Shown here: positions 43,810 through 52,264 of the stretch, one piece after another
Numbering within the stretch: the stretch's first letter is position 1
Layout: each line of letters opens with the position of its first letter
Assembly: GCF_024345795.1 (NCBI RefSeq)
Contig: NZ_JAGQBU010000010.1
Coordinates: forward strand, 38,120 to 102,119
Reading direction: 5' to 3'
Source of the DNA: Synechococcus sp. J7-Johnson
Lineage (GTDB): Bacteria; Cyanobacteriota; Cyanobacteriia; PCC-6307; Cyanobiaceae
DNA length: 64,000 nt
Position numbers and translations under genes: made by a program
The notes under the pieces: generated by a model
What the model saw: only the letters and a program-made list of their open reading frames with translations
Database searches by the model: none
What the model was told of the DNA's origin: nothing

Positions 43810-44724
43810 ATGACCTCCAGCCAACGATCCCGCCCCCTGCCCATCGTTCTGGCGATGCTGCTGGGTCTGGGAGGAGGTCTGGCCCTCTCCGGCCCTTTGG
43901 CTTCGTTCCTGCCTGATGACTGGGCCTCCCAGACCGCCAAGCTCACCGGCCAGCTCAGCAATCCCTTCGCCGCCTGGGGGGCACCGGGAACCGATGTCCT
44001 GGTGCTTGGCAGCGACGTTGGCGGCGGCAACACCGATGTGATGTTCTCGATCCGCATCGAGAACGGCGTCACTCATGTCACCCAGGTGCCGAGAGACACC
44101 TATATCGACTCAGCTCGTTACGGCGGCATCAAAGCCAACGCCCTTTACGCCTACGGGGGAGCCGATGCGGTCAAGCAGGAACTTGCCGAGCGACTGGGCC
44201 GGCCGATCAACCATCACCTGCTGGTGAATCTGGGGGCGATCCGCCGCATGGGTGATGTGCTCGGCGGTGTCGAGGTGAACGTGCCCAAGCGCATGTATTA
44301 CGTCGACAACAGCCAGGGCCTCTACATCGACCTTCAGCCGGGCCTGCAGACCCTCAAGGGCCGCGATCTGGAGGGCTTCCTGCGCTGGCGCCACGATGAG
44401 GAGGGTGACATCGGCCGAATCGATCGCCAGAAGCTCGTGCTGACCGCCCTGTTCAGCAAACTGACGCGCCCCGAGAACCTGGTGCGTCTGCCCAGCCTGA
44501 TCGCAGCTGCCGGCCAGGACCTCCAGACGGATCTGGGTCCGATGGAAATCGGCGGGCTGATCACGGCCATGGCCACCACCCGCTTCGATGCGGAGCGCCT
44601 GAGCGGCCGGCCCTTCGATCTGAACGGCATCAGCTACTGGGAGGCCGACTGGCCACCCCGCGATGTGGAAGCCATCAACGCCACGCCGGTTGAAAGCCAG
44701 GGCCGCCAGCGCTTCCTGTTCTGA
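43810..44724 (+). CDS. LytR-CpsA-Psr (LCP) family protein
   Basis: From the ATG at 43810 the protein has 304 residues: a short cytoplasmic start, one membrane anchor (PIVLAMLLGLGGGLALSGPL) and an extracytoplasmic LCP domain. That domain carries VLVLGSDVGGGNTDVMFSIR, the pocket arginine in THVTQVPRDTYI, LVNLGAIRRMGDVLGGVEV and LEGFLRWRHDEEGDIGRIDRQ. LCP enzymes transfer glycopolymers from lipid carriers to peptidoglycan or other acceptors. A GTG at 43777 could extend the start by 11 residues. Confidence 0.93.
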   Translation: MTSSQRSRPLPIVLAMLLGLGGGLALSGPLASFLPDDWASQTAKLTGQLSNPFAAWGAPGTDVLVLGSDVGGGNTDVMFSIRIENGVTHVTQVPRDTYIDSARYGGIKANALYAYGGADAVKQELAERLGRPINHHLLVNLGAIRRMGDVLGGVEVNVPKRMYYVDNSQGLYIDLQPGLQTLKGRDLEGFLRWRHDEEGDIGRIDRQKLVLTALFSKLTRPENLVRLPSLIAAAGQDLQTDLGPMEIGGLITAMATTRFDAERLSGRPFDLNGISYWEADWPPRDVEAINATPVESQGRQRFLF

Positions 44725-44727
44725 GTT

Positions 44728-45954
44728 TCAGCTCCAGCCAGGATTGGGCTCCTCTGTGGCCCCCGGCAGCCGCTCAAGCGCCCCAGGCTCGCCGCTGAGA
44801 GCTCTCGCCAGCAGCACGGCCAGGCCAGGTGCCAGGGCGAAGGGGCTGCTCAATCCGGCGAACAGCCAGAGGCCAGCGGCCCCCGCCACTGGCCCAGCCA
44901 GGGGCGATCCACTGCAGCTGAAGCTCACTGGCACCTGCTGGAAGCTGGCTGGCACCTGGCCAAGCCGGGGATCGATCCGTCCCAGAACCTGACGCAGCTC
45001 AAGCTCCAGTGCTGCCGCCTGAGGCGAGGCACCACAGGCCGTTCCCGGCCTGATCAGGCTGGTCTGCCCCAGCAGCAGCCCCTCACCCCAGGGGGCCAGG
45101 CCCGCATCGACGACCCACTCCTGCCGCTCGATCTGATCTGCCCGTTGCTCGAGACCCTGACGCTGGGCGAAGAGCGGCATCAGGATGTCGTTGGGCTGGG
45201 TAAGCGCGGAGGTGTTCATCAGTTCGCTGCTGAGCGAGCCGTCATCCAGCCGCAGCACCCCGGCCCAGCTCACCCTCAGCCGATCCGACAAGGCCGGCCA
45301 GAGGGCCCGGCAGCCTGCCCCGGCGGCCAGCACCACCTGCCGGGCGGGCAGCGCTCCGGCCTGCAGGGGCGCGCAACGGCCCCATCGCCGCCGCACCCCG
45401 GCCCGCTCCAAGGCCTGGGGCAGGGCGAGCGAGAGCTGGCGGCTGTCGATGCGGCCGTAGTCCAGCCGCAGCACCCGCCGCCCCCCCGGGCCATGCGAGG
45501 CCTCCAGCCGTTCCACCTGGTCGGGCCCAAGGTGGCGGCGTGCCAGAGCCTCCACCCGGGCCTGGCTCTGATCCAGCAATGAACTACCGCAAGCCACTGC
45601 AGCAGCCGCTGCTTCGGTTGCGGTTGCGGTTGCGGTTTCGGTTGCGGTTTCGGCTTCTGCTTCGGCTTCGGCTTCGGCTTCGGCATCGCTCCAGTGCAGC
45701 CGCAGCGAACAGGGGCTCCAGCCCAGGGGACCATGGCGCTGCTCCAGGTGCCGCCAGGCAGCCGGGGCTGAGGCCATCAGCTGGTCCATCGGGCCTGGGG
45801 CTCCTGCCCACCAGGGCACTCCGCCATAGCTCAGGCCGGTGGCAGAACACCCTTGGCCTGGATCCAGCAGCTCCACAACTGCGCCTCGCTCGGCCAGGGC
45901 CAGGGCCAGCAGGGAGCCGGCCAGACCAGCACCGATCACCAGCACATCGGCCAA
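44728..45954 (-). CDS. FAD-dependent oxidoreductase, DAO (amino-acid oxidase) family
   Basis: The 408-residue protein opens with [20 protein letters not shown], the FAD dinucleotide-binding loop, then VELLDPGQGCSATGLSYGGV and a C-terminal WLFAGLSSPFALAPGLAVLLA. The order is that of the glycine oxidase/D-amino-acid oxidase class; the substrate is unknown. An unusual feature at residues about 90-115 is a low-complexity run of Glu-Ala, Thr-Ala and Ala pairs encoded by hexanucleotide repeats. It interrupts the region between the FAD domain and the substrate domain. It converges on the LCP gene. Confidence 0.87.
   Translation of the reverse strand: MADVLVIGAGLAGSLLALALAERGAVVELLDPGQGCSATGLSYGGVPWWAGAPGPMDQLMASAPAAWRHLEQRHGPLGWSPCSLRLHWSDAEAEAEAEAEAETATETATATATEAAAAAVACGSSLLDQSQARVEALARRHLGPDQVERLEASHGPGGRRVLRLDYGRIDSRQLSLALPQALERAGVRRRWGRCAPLQAGALPARQVVLAAGAGCRALWPALSDRLRVSWAGVLRLDDGSLSSELMNTSALTQPNDILMPLFAQRQGLEQRADQIERQEWVVDAGLAPWGEGLLLGQTSLIRPGTACGASPQAAALELELRQVLGRIDPRLGQVPASFQQVPVSFSCSGSPLAGPVAGAAGLWLFAGLSSPFALAPGLAVLLARALSGEPGALERLPGATEEPNPGWS
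45610..45688. repeat. Hexanucleotide repeats within the oxidoreductase gene
   Basis: On the plus strand the tract is built of GGTTGC and GCTTCG units, with occasional GGTTTC variants. It encodes Ala/Glu/Thr pairs on the minus strand. Because units are six bases, changes in copy number would keep the reading frame. Confidence 0.9.
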
Positions 45955-45958
45955 GGCG

Positions 45959-46543
45959 TCAGATCTGCAGGGTGAAGGAGGTGATCACATTGCGGAACAG
46001 GTCCTTCACTTTCGGCCAGCGCAGTTCATTGGTGCTTGCCGCCAGGGTGTAGAGGCGGCCGCGGTCGACCACCACAGTGGCCAGCTCATGGCGATCGCGG
46101 TCGGAGAGGTGAACCGCATATTCGAGGTCATAGAAGGTGTGGCCGCCGTCCTCGCGCTCGCTTGCCTCCACCAGCTCGGCCTCACGGCCGCTGCCCTCCG
46201 GGGCGATCACGATGCGGCCGAGCTTCTCGCCCACCGCCACGGCACTGCCGAGGGATTCCAGTTCGTTGGTGGCGTTCACGTCCGAGATCACCAGGCTGAG
46301 GGTCTCATCACTGTTGATCAGATCGTGAAACACGACCTGGGGGCCGTTGCTCACCGCCACCCGGGTCCAGCCGGTGGGATAGAGGAAGGCATAGCGCCCG
46401 TCCGGGCTCTGAAAGGAGTTCAGCCCGGCCGCCGCCGCGCTGCAACCGCTCAGGCCACCCAGCAGCAGCAGGGTCCCGAGCAGCAGGCCGAGCACGCCCC
46501 GTTGCGCAGAGAGAAGCCAGGAGAACGAAGGGCGCTGCGCCAT
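45959..46543 (-). CDS. psbP: PsbP-like photosystem II lipoprotein
   Basis: From the ATG at 46543 the protein has 194 residues. It begins with a lipoprotein signal peptide (LLLGTLLLLGGLSGC, acylated Cys at about residue 34), so it is anchored on the lumenal side of the thylakoid. The mature domain shows PsbP features: FQSPDGRYAFLYPTGWTRV, VVFHDLINSDETLSLVISDV and FYDLEYAVHLSDRDRHELAT. Cyanobacterial PsbP supports photosystem II stability. Upstream codons to 46618 overlap the recR region and are probably not used. Confidence 0.93.
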   Translation of the reverse strand: MAQRPSFSWLLSAQRGVLGLLLGTLLLLGGLSGCSAAAAGLNSFQSPDGRYAFLYPTGWTRVAVSNGPQVVFHDLINSDETLSLVISDVNATNELESLGSAVAVGEKLGRIVIAPEGSGREAELVEASEREDGGHTFYDLEYAVHLSDRDRHELATVVVDRGRLYTLAASTNELRWPKVKDLFRNVITSFTLQI

Positions 46544-46656
46544 GGGGTACCGAGCAAGCTGGAAGGGTGAGATCACACCGCAACCATTGTTGCCGGTGGC
46601 CTCGCTCCTAGATTGCACTTACTTGCGGCGGATTCCTGAGCGGCTTCACCAGGCCC

Positions 46657-47235
46657 TTGGCGCGGCTGATCGATCAGTTCGAGCGCCTGCCTGGGATCGG
46701 TCCGCGCACCGCCCAGCGCCTGGCTCTGCATCTGCTGCGCCAGCCCGAAGAACAGGTGCACGCCTTCGCCGAGGCCCTGATCGCGGCCCGCCGCCAGGTG
46801 GGTCAATGCAGCCGCTGCTTCCACCTTTCGGCCGAGCAGCTCTGTGATATCTGCAGCAATGAGGAGCGGCGCAATGGCCAGCTCTGTGTGGTGTCCGACT
46901 CCCGCGATCTGCTTGCCCTGGAGCGCACCCGCGAATACAAGGGGAGCTACCACGTGCTCGGCGGGCTGATTTCGCCGATGGATGGCATCGGACCTGAACT
47001 GCTGCAGATCCAACCCCTGGTGAACCGGGTGGACCAGGAGACGACGACGGAGGTGATCCTGGCCCTGCCGCCGAGCGTGGAAGGAGACACCACCAGCCTC
47101 TACCTGGCCCGGCTGCTGCGTCCGTTCTGCCTGGTGAGCCGCATCGCCTATGGGCTGCCGGTGGGCAGCGAGCTGGAGTACGCCGATGAAGTCACCCTGG
47201 CGCGGGCCCTCGAGGGCCGGCGCCGGATGGAGTGA
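46657..47235 (+). CDS. recR: Recombination protein RecR
   Basis: RecR acts with RecO and RecF in loading RecA onto gapped DNA. The protein contains [17 protein letters not shown], the zinc finger [16 protein letters not shown], and the Toprim region with [31 protein letters not shown] and [19 protein letters not shown]. The only ordinary start is TTG at 46657, giving 192 residues. The codons before it encode GFTRP, continuing the conserved TRPLARLI opening of the family, and the frame is open to 46612 without ATG, GTG or TTG. CTG at 46636 is the best candidate for the real start. Confidence 0.95.
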   Translation: MARLIDQFERLPGIGPRTAQRLALHLLRQPEEQVHAFAEALIAARRQVGQCSRCFHLSAEQLCDICSNEERRNGQLCVVSDSRDLLALERTREYKGSYHVLGGLISPMDGIGPELLQIQPLVNRVDQETTTEVILALPPSVEGDTTSLYLARLLRPFCLVSRIAYGLPVGSELEYADEVTLARALEGRRRME

Positions 47236-47240
47236 GCGCC

Positions 47241-48155
47241 ATGGTTCGCCCGATCAGCCGTTACAGCCAGATCGTCCCCGCTGAGCGGCTGCCCGCCTGG
47301 TTGCGCCGCCCAATCGGCAGTGCCTCTGCCCTGGAAACGGTGCAGGCCGTGGTCAAGGGGCAGCGGCTGCACACCATCTGTGAGGAGGGGCGCTGCCCCA
47401 ACCGAGGGGAGTGCTACGCCGCCGGCACCGCCACCTTTCTGCTGGGCGGACCTGTCTGCACCCGCAGCTGCGCCTTCTGTCAGGTGGAGAAGGGCCGCGC
47501 GCCCGCGCCGCTTGATACCCAGGAAGCGGAGCGGGTGGCTGAGGCGGTAGAGCAGCTCGGCCTGCGCTATGTGGTGCTCACAGCTGTGGCCCGCGACGAT
47601 CTGGCCGACCACGGCGCCGGGCTGTTCACCGGCACCATGGCGGCGATCAGGCGCCGCAACCCCCTGATTGCGATTGAGGTGCTGACCCCGGATTACTGGG
47701 GTGGTCATGCCCTCCGGACTGAGGGCGAAGCCGCCCAACGCCATCGGCTCGCCACCGTGCTGGCCGCCGAGCCGGTCTGCTTCAACCACAACCTCGAGAC
47801 GGTGCAACGGCTGCAGGGGGAGGTGCGGCGCGGCGCCACCTATGAACGCTCGCTGGCTCTGCTGGCGGCGGCCCGGGAGCTGGCCCCCCATATCCCGACC
47901 AAATCCGGGCTGATGCTGGGGCTGGGCGAAACCGTTGAGGAGGTGGTGGCGGCCCTGGCAGACCTGCGGCGGGCCGACTGCCAGCGCCTCACCCTGGGCC
48001 AGTACATGCGCCCATCTCTGGCCCACCTGCCGGTGGCCCGCTATTGGGAACCCGCCGAGTTCGAGCGTCTCGGGGCGATCGCGAGGGAACTCGGCTTCCA
48101 GCAGGTGCGCAGTGGCCCCCTGGTGCGCAGCAGTTATCACGCCGCAGAGGAGTGA
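47241..48155 (+). CDS. lipA: Lipoyl synthase
   Basis: LipA is a radical-SAM enzyme that inserts two sulphurs into protein-bound octanoyl groups to make lipoate. The 304-residue protein has the auxiliary cluster motif [12 protein letters not shown] and the radical-SAM motif CTRSCAFC, followed by [20 protein letters not shown] and [16 protein letters not shown]. The end has GEMLGLGE-like [13 protein letters not shown] and [11 protein letters not shown]. The ATG at 47241 is used; a GTG at 47232 overlapping the recR stop is an alternative and would couple the two genes. Confidence 0.96.
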   Translation: MVRPISRYSQIVPAERLPAWLRRPIGSASALETVQAVVKGQRLHTICEEGRCPNRGECYAAGTATFLLGGPVCTRSCAFCQVEKGRAPAPLDTQEAERVAEAVEQLGLRYVVLTAVARDDLADHGAGLFTGTMAAIRRRNPLIAIEVLTPDYWGGHALRTEGEAAQRHRLATVLAAEPVCFNHNLETVQRLQGEVRRGATYERSLALLAAARELAPHIPTKSGLMLGLGETVEEVVAALADLRRADCQRLTLGQYMRPSLAHLPVARYWEPAEFERLGAIARELGFQQVRSGPLVRSSYHAAEE

Positions 48156-48576
48156 TAACCAGGCAGACTGGTCCTGCCCTCACCAGGGAATCAACTCAAG
48201 CTCCGTGGAGCGGTGGCGACAGCAGAAAAGCAGATTTTGGCTATACATTCCCTCATCAACATACGATTATCCTGGACCTGAGAAGTTCAGCCTTGATGCC
48301 CCGAAAGAGGTGATCAATCTGGTCAGACCGATGGATTGCAGCAACCCGCCAGAGCTGATGCGGAGCGATGGCCACAGGCCACTCCATATCGTGAAGAGAT
48401 CTTGCGATGGTTGAAGGCTTATGGAGTAATGCGCGGAAACGCTAACTCAGCGTAGAGTCTGCGAGGCACCAAGAACTAAGGGCTCGTCATTCAAGCCTCG
48501 ATTCCCAGCATGTCGACTGGCTTCGGTTTCTACTGGTCGCCCTTCTCTTCCTCCCGTCCCACTCGAATTCCTACCC
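48156..48576. other. Intergenic region before the rod linker gene
   Basis: About 420 bases without a convincing gene. Short plus-strand frames that cross it are tails of shadows. The sequence is less GC-rich from 48230 to 48480 than its surroundings, as expected for the promoter and leader of a highly expressed phycobilisome gene. I cannot point to a defined promoter. Confidence 0.4.
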
Positions 48577-49512
48577 ATGGCACTGGTCCAGGCGTCCGCC
48601 TTAGGTATTGATCGCTTCGCCAATGATCGCAACAGGGAAAGCTGGTCATACGGCTCCGAACAGGACACCAAAGCGATCCTTCGGGCTGTTTATCAGCAGG
48701 TGCTCGGTCAGCAGTATGTGATGGCCAGTGAGCGGCTCAATGGGGCTGAGTCCCTGTTCCGTAACGGCGTTCTCAACGTGCGGGAACTGGTGCGGACCGT
48801 GGCCAAGAGTGGCCTGTATCGATCCAGATTCTTTGAGAACTGCAATCCCTATCGCTTCATTGAACTGAACCACAAGCATCTGCTGGGTCGGGCACCCCAG
48901 AACAAGGCGGAGATGCTGCATCACTTCACGATCCTGCAGGAGCAGGGTTATGACGCCGAGATCGACTCCTACATCGACAGCGACGAATACCAGGAACGCT
49001 TCGGCCTCGATGTTGTGCCGTACCTGCACGGCTGGGATTACTCCAAAGGCCATGAGGGACGTCAGTTCTCCTGGTTGATGCAGCTCGCTCGCGGAGCTGC
49101 GGCCTCGGTGAAGGGAGATTCCAGCGGCACCCAGTTCCGCCTGGGCAAGGCGCTCCACCAGGACAAAGCGGTACCTGTGCGTGGTGCCGGTGGCCGGGTG
49201 GTGATCGTCTCGACCGAAGGACCGTTCAAGGCGCTGGTGAGCAACGAGACGGGGATTTCCTACGAGTTCGCCCCGGAAGCCCCCCTGCGCGCTCCCTCCC
49301 AGGAGCACCGGGTCGAAGCTCTGCGGGTGTCGGCCGGTGAAAGCAGCAGCGGCAGTGGCCGGGTGGTCACCATCTCCGCCACGGGCCTGGTCAACAACGA
49401 CTACGTCCGCAGCGGCGCCTATGTGATGCGCGTGCCCTTCAGCCGCATGAATGAGGCCCTGCAACGGGTCAACCGCCTCGGTGGACGGGTCACGAACGTG
49501 GTGGTGAGCTGA
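48577..49512 (+). CDS. Phycobilisome rod linker polypeptide
   Basis: Rod linkers sit inside phycocyanin or phycoerythrin hexamers and set the order of the light-harvesting rods. The 311-residue protein has a PBS-linker domain (about residues 25-170: DTKAILRAVYQQVLGQQY, SLFRNGVLNVRELVRTVAKS, RFIELNHKHLLGRAP, YDAEIDSYIDSDEYQERFG). It ends with a CpcD-type domain (about 255-311: VVTISATGLVNNDYVRSGAY, then VPFSRMNEALQRVNRLGG). The overall form is CpcC/CpeC-like; whether it binds phycocyanin or phycoerythrin is undecided. No other phycobilisome gene is in the window. A long hairpin follows. Confidence 0.93.
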   Translation: MALVQASALGIDRFANDRNRESWSYGSEQDTKAILRAVYQQVLGQQYVMASERLNGAESLFRNGVLNVRELVRTVAKSGLYRSRFFENCNPYRFIELNHKHLLGRAPQNKAEMLHHFTILQEQGYDAEIDSYIDSDEYQERFGLDVVPYLHGWDYSKGHEGRQFSWLMQLARGAAASVKGDSSGTQFRLGKALHQDKAVPVRGAGGRVVIVSTEGPFKALVSNETGISYEFAPEAPLRAPSQEHRVEALRVSAGESSSGSGRVVTISATGLVNNDYVRSGAYVMRVPFSRMNEALQRVNRLGGRVTNVVVS

Positions 49513-49523
49513 AGGCTGCCAAA

Positions 49524-49573
49524 GGGTTCCCCTGGCCATCAATCTTCAGAAAGATTGAAATCCTGGGGAACCC
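49524..49573 (+). terminator. Nested hairpin terminator after the rod linker
   Basis: GGGTTCCCCTGG (49524-49535) pairs with CCTGGGGAACCC (49562-49573) with one mismatch. Inside lies a perfect second stem, CAATCTT (49540-49546) with AAGATTG (49551-49557). It starts about 10 bases after the stop. The T-rich tract is weak, so it may also protect the mRNA 3' end. Confidence 0.8.
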
Positions 49574-49642
49574 CCCTGCTCTTCACATGGTTTTAGTATC
49601 TGGTTTATGAGGTGAAGTGTTTTCTTTTGTGAGAGGAAGTCC

Positions 49643-49972
49643 ATGGCTGTGAGGATCGATCGCGAAACCTTCCTGAAGCGGGCGATGGAACGGTTTGGCA
49701 ATCACTACAGCTACGAGGAGATTGATTACCGCAGTTATCGCACCCCGGTGAAGATCCGCTGTCTGGAACATCCCGTTCGCGTGATCATGATCACGCCAGA
49801 GCGTCATCTGCAGACCACTGGCGGCTGCAAATACTGCCTGCGTCGCTATCGCCAGCAGGCCATTGAGGCATCGGTGACAGTTGCTTCGCTGACGGTGGCT
49901 GCAGGCCAGAGGGCCCAGCAGCCGAGTTCAGTTCAGGGTGAAGGTTCGGTGGCAGCAACCGGGGCCTGGTAA
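49643..49972 (+). CDS. Zinc-ribbon (DUF723-like) small protein
   Basis: The 109-residue protein is nearly all one module: FLKRAMERFGNHYSYEEIDY, then YRTPVKIRCLEHPVRVIMI and TPERHLQTTGGCKYCLRRY. The order (Phe-x-x-Lys-Ala, His/Tyr-rich middle, CxxH and a closing GCxxC) is that of the small treble-clef/zinc-ribbon repeats (DUF723 type) seen next to homing endonucleases and in phage proteins, where they bind DNA. Here it stands alone with a polar tail of about 40 residues. It lies 130 bases after the linker gene, and its 3' end overlaps the convergent desaturase by 40 bases. Confidence 0.75.
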   Translation: MAVRIDRETFLKRAMERFGNHYSYEEIDYRSYRTPVKIRCLEHPVRVIMITPERHLQTTGGCKYCLRRYRQQAIEASVTVASLTVAAGQRAQQPSSVQGEGSVAATGAW

Positions 49973-51129
49973 TAGAACCCAGCCCCTGAGCCCTCCTGGC
50001 TCACGACGGCACAGCCGCTGGCGATGCGCCACAGCGCCCGGTGGATGGGTGTGGGATCGAAACGGACCAGCTCGGGGTAGTGGCGGCTGAGCAAAGCCGT
50101 GCCACGCCAGGCGTTGTAGTGGGGAATCCTGGGGTTGACGTGATGGCAGACGTGGGTGGAGCCGATGCCGTGGTGCAGCAGGTTGAGCAGGGGTCCATAG
50201 GGCCGGTCGACCGTCTGCAGAGCACCTTTCGCCCAGGTCCAATCAGCCGTTGCAAAATGGGGAATGGTGGTGTCGGTGTGCTGCAGCCAGGTGTAACCCA
50301 CCAGCCAGGCGTTGATCACCAGATAGGGCAACCCATAGATGGCGAGCACCCGGGCCAGGGAGGTGTGATGCGCGGCCAGGGCCAGGGCCAGCAGCATCAG
50401 CACCAGGCCCAGATTGGAATGCAGCATCCCGCGGCGGCTGGAGTCGGGGAACAGGAGCCGGCGGCCGTTGCGGAAAGGGGCACCGTGCCAGAAGTGGGAG
50501 GTAGGGGCGCCATGCTCCTCCCCACCGGATACGCCGAAGAGCAGATAAAGCGGCCAGCCCAGGAGCAGGTGGCTGACCATGGAGAACACCCCGTAAACCA
50601 TGGGGCCCAAACCAGTGGCCAATCGCTGCACCACCTGGCCATCGGCTGAGCCAACGCGAGGGGGCACATGGGTTTCACCACCCTCAAGGTGGTTGCAGTT
50701 GGCATGGTGAACTGCATGGCTGCGCTGCCAGCTGAAGTAAGGCACCAGCAGCAGGCTGTGCAGCACGAATCCCACCGCTGCCTCCAGCCGCCGGTTGGGG
50801 TGAAAGGCCTGGTGGCCGCACTCGTGGGCGATCACCCAGCAGCCACCGGCCACAGTTCCGGTGACCAGGGCGTAGAGCAACCAGAGCGGGGCCGCGTTCA
50901 GCTGCAGAGGAAGCTGGGTGCCAACCGCGTAGGCCAGCAGAGAGAGGCCGAGGGAGAAGGCGAGGCTGCCCCAGGCCTTGGTGGTGTCGATCCTGAGCAG
51001 CTCAGGCGGCAGGCAGGCCAGCAGCTCGGCTTTGGACGGATAAACGGGCTGTTGCGAGGAAACCGTCTCCAGTGGACGGTCGGGATTCGGGGCGAGGGAG
51101 AGGGGCTGGACGGAGATGGAACGGATCAA
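49933..51129 (-). CDS. Membrane fatty acid desaturase, FAD2-like
   Basis: The 398-residue protein has the three histidine boxes of membrane desaturases: HECGHQ, HAVHH (in SHAVHHANCNHLEGGE) and HVCHH (in STHVCHHVNPRIPHYNA), with four to six hydrophobic helices. The surrounding sequence resembles the plant endoplasmic-reticulum delta-12 desaturase FAD2 (VGFVLHSLLLVPYFSWQRSH, LLGWPLYLLFGVSGG, WLQHTDTTIPHF, GALQTVDRPYG) more than the usual cyanobacterial DesA or DesB. It should introduce double bonds into membrane-lipid acyl chains, position unproven. Confidence 0.9.
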   Translation of the reverse strand: MIRSISVQPLSLAPNPDRPLETVSSQQPVYPSKAELLACLPPELLRIDTTKAWGSLAFSLGLSLLAYAVGTQLPLQLNAAPLWLLYALVTGTVAGGCWVIAHECGHQAFHPNRRLEAAVGFVLHSLLLVPYFSWQRSHAVHHANCNHLEGGETHVPPRVGSADGQVVQRLATGLGPMVYGVFSMVSHLLLGWPLYLLFGVSGGEEHGAPTSHFWHGAPFRNGRRLLFPDSSRRGMLHSNLGLVLMLLALALAAHHTSLARVLAIYGLPYLVINAWLVGYTWLQHTDTTIPHFATADWTWAKGALQTVDRPYGPLLNLLHHGIGSTHVCHHVNPRIPHYNAWRGTALLSRHYPELVRFDPTPIHRALWRIASGCAVVSQEGSGAGFYYQAPVAATEPSP

Positions 51130-51251
51130 GGACGCGGACGGACAACAGGAGAGAACTGGACGAGGGCGCCAGAAGCGGCGCGACCCTAATCAGATCGCCC
51201 TGGCCAGACGGGGGGCGCAGGAGAATGCCACTGGTGTTCCGCGGCGCTGCC

Positions 51252-51473
51252 ATGACCGGCAACCTCCAGGCCATTGGCTTCATGATCAGCTGGGTGCTGG
51301 GTTGGGGGATCGGTGGTTCGCTGATCGATGCCGGCTTCATTCAGGCCGGGGTGTACTCGATCGAGACCAACCAGCTGGGCACCCTGGCCACCTTCACGGT
51401 CTGGACGCTGCTGTGGGGAGGGCTGGGCTTTCGCCTCTATCAGCGCTTCACCGGCTCAGCCCAGGACCGCTGA
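51252..51473 (+). CDS. Small two-helix membrane protein, unknown function
   Basis: From the ATG at 51252 the protein has 73 residues with two hydrophobic helices: GFMISWVLGWGIGGSLIDAG and LATFTVWTLLWGGLGFRLY. An upstream ATG at 51225 is possible. The polar loop between them contains QAGVYSIETNQLG. It is divergent from the desaturase, about 120 bases away, and its end overlaps the convergent HAD gene by 26 bases. I do not recognise the family. Confidence 0.65.
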   Translation: MTGNLQAIGFMISWVLGWGIGGSLIDAGFIQAGVYSIETNQLGTLATFTVWTLLWGGLGFRLYQRFTGSAQDR

Positions 51474-52119
51474 GCTCCAGCTCAGCCAGGGAGCGCAGGC
51501 AGCGCACTTCCTGGGGGTAATGCTCCCGCCCGAGGCCGTCGGGGAGCAGCACATGCACCAGGGCACCCGCCGCCAGAGCGGCCTGGGCGCCTGCGAGTGA
51601 ATCCTCGAAGGCCCAGCAGGCGCTGGCGGCTACCCCCAGCCGGCGGGCCGCCAGCAGAAAGATGTCAGGGGCTGGCTTGCCGGCCGCCAGCTCGGGATCA
51701 TCCCCGCAGACGATCAGCTCGATCAGCTCCAGCCATGGGTGGGGAGCGCACTTGATCCCCACCGAGTCGTGGCTGCTGCTGGTGGCCAGGGCCATGGGGA
51801 TCGCCAGCTCCTGGCAGCGCCGCACCAGCTCGGGCGCCCCGGGCATCGCCCGTGCGCCAGGCAGGAGCTGCCTCGCGATCGGCTGCTGCACCGCCAGCAA
51901 CTGCTCGGTGGTGGGGGGCTGGCAGCCAGCGGCCCCGATCCAGGCAATCACGCGGCTGGCGTTGTCGAGCCGCCGGCGCCCGCGCAGCGCCAGCAGCTGC
52001 TGATCACTGAGCTCAAGGCCAAACTCCCGGGCCGCCTGCCGCCAGGCCCGGCCATGCAGAGGCTCGGTGTCCAGCAACAGACCATCAAGGTCGAACAGAC
52101 AGGCCGCGGGACGGGTCAT
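51448..52119 (-). CDS. HAD-superfamily hydrolase (beta-phosphoglucomutase/phosphatase-like)
   Basis: The 223-residue protein has HAD motif I CLFDLDGLLLDTEP with the catalytic Asp pair, a helical cap, motif II LATSSS, a conserved Lys in AAGKPAPDIFLLAARRL and the acidic motif CWAFEDSLAGAQAALAAGA. This is the pattern of phosphoglycolate phosphatase-like and beta-phosphoglucomutase-like enzymes. The substrate cannot be fixed; a phosphorylated sugar or glycolate is likely. It converges on the small membrane gene. Confidence 0.9.
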   Translation of the reverse strand: MTRPAACLFDLDGLLLDTEPLHGRAWRQAAREFGLELSDQQLLALRGRRRLDNASRVIAWIGAAGCQPPTTEQLLAVQQPIARQLLPGARAMPGAPELVRRCQELAIPMALATSSSHDSVGIKCAPHPWLELIELIVCGDDPELAAGKPAPDIFLLAARRLGVAASACWAFEDSLAGAQAALAAGALVHVLLPDGLGREHYPQEVRCLRSLAELELSGPGLSR

Positions 52120-52264
52120 TGGCGCATCCTCTCAGCCGGAGGCAACGCCTCATACCTAGGGTTAGCAGCAGAGGTATGGGGCACCGTCTGAACGTCGTGC
52201 CTGACGGGGCATTCATGGTGATCAGCAGCGGCCGATGGGCACAGTCCAAGTCCCGGAACCCGCG

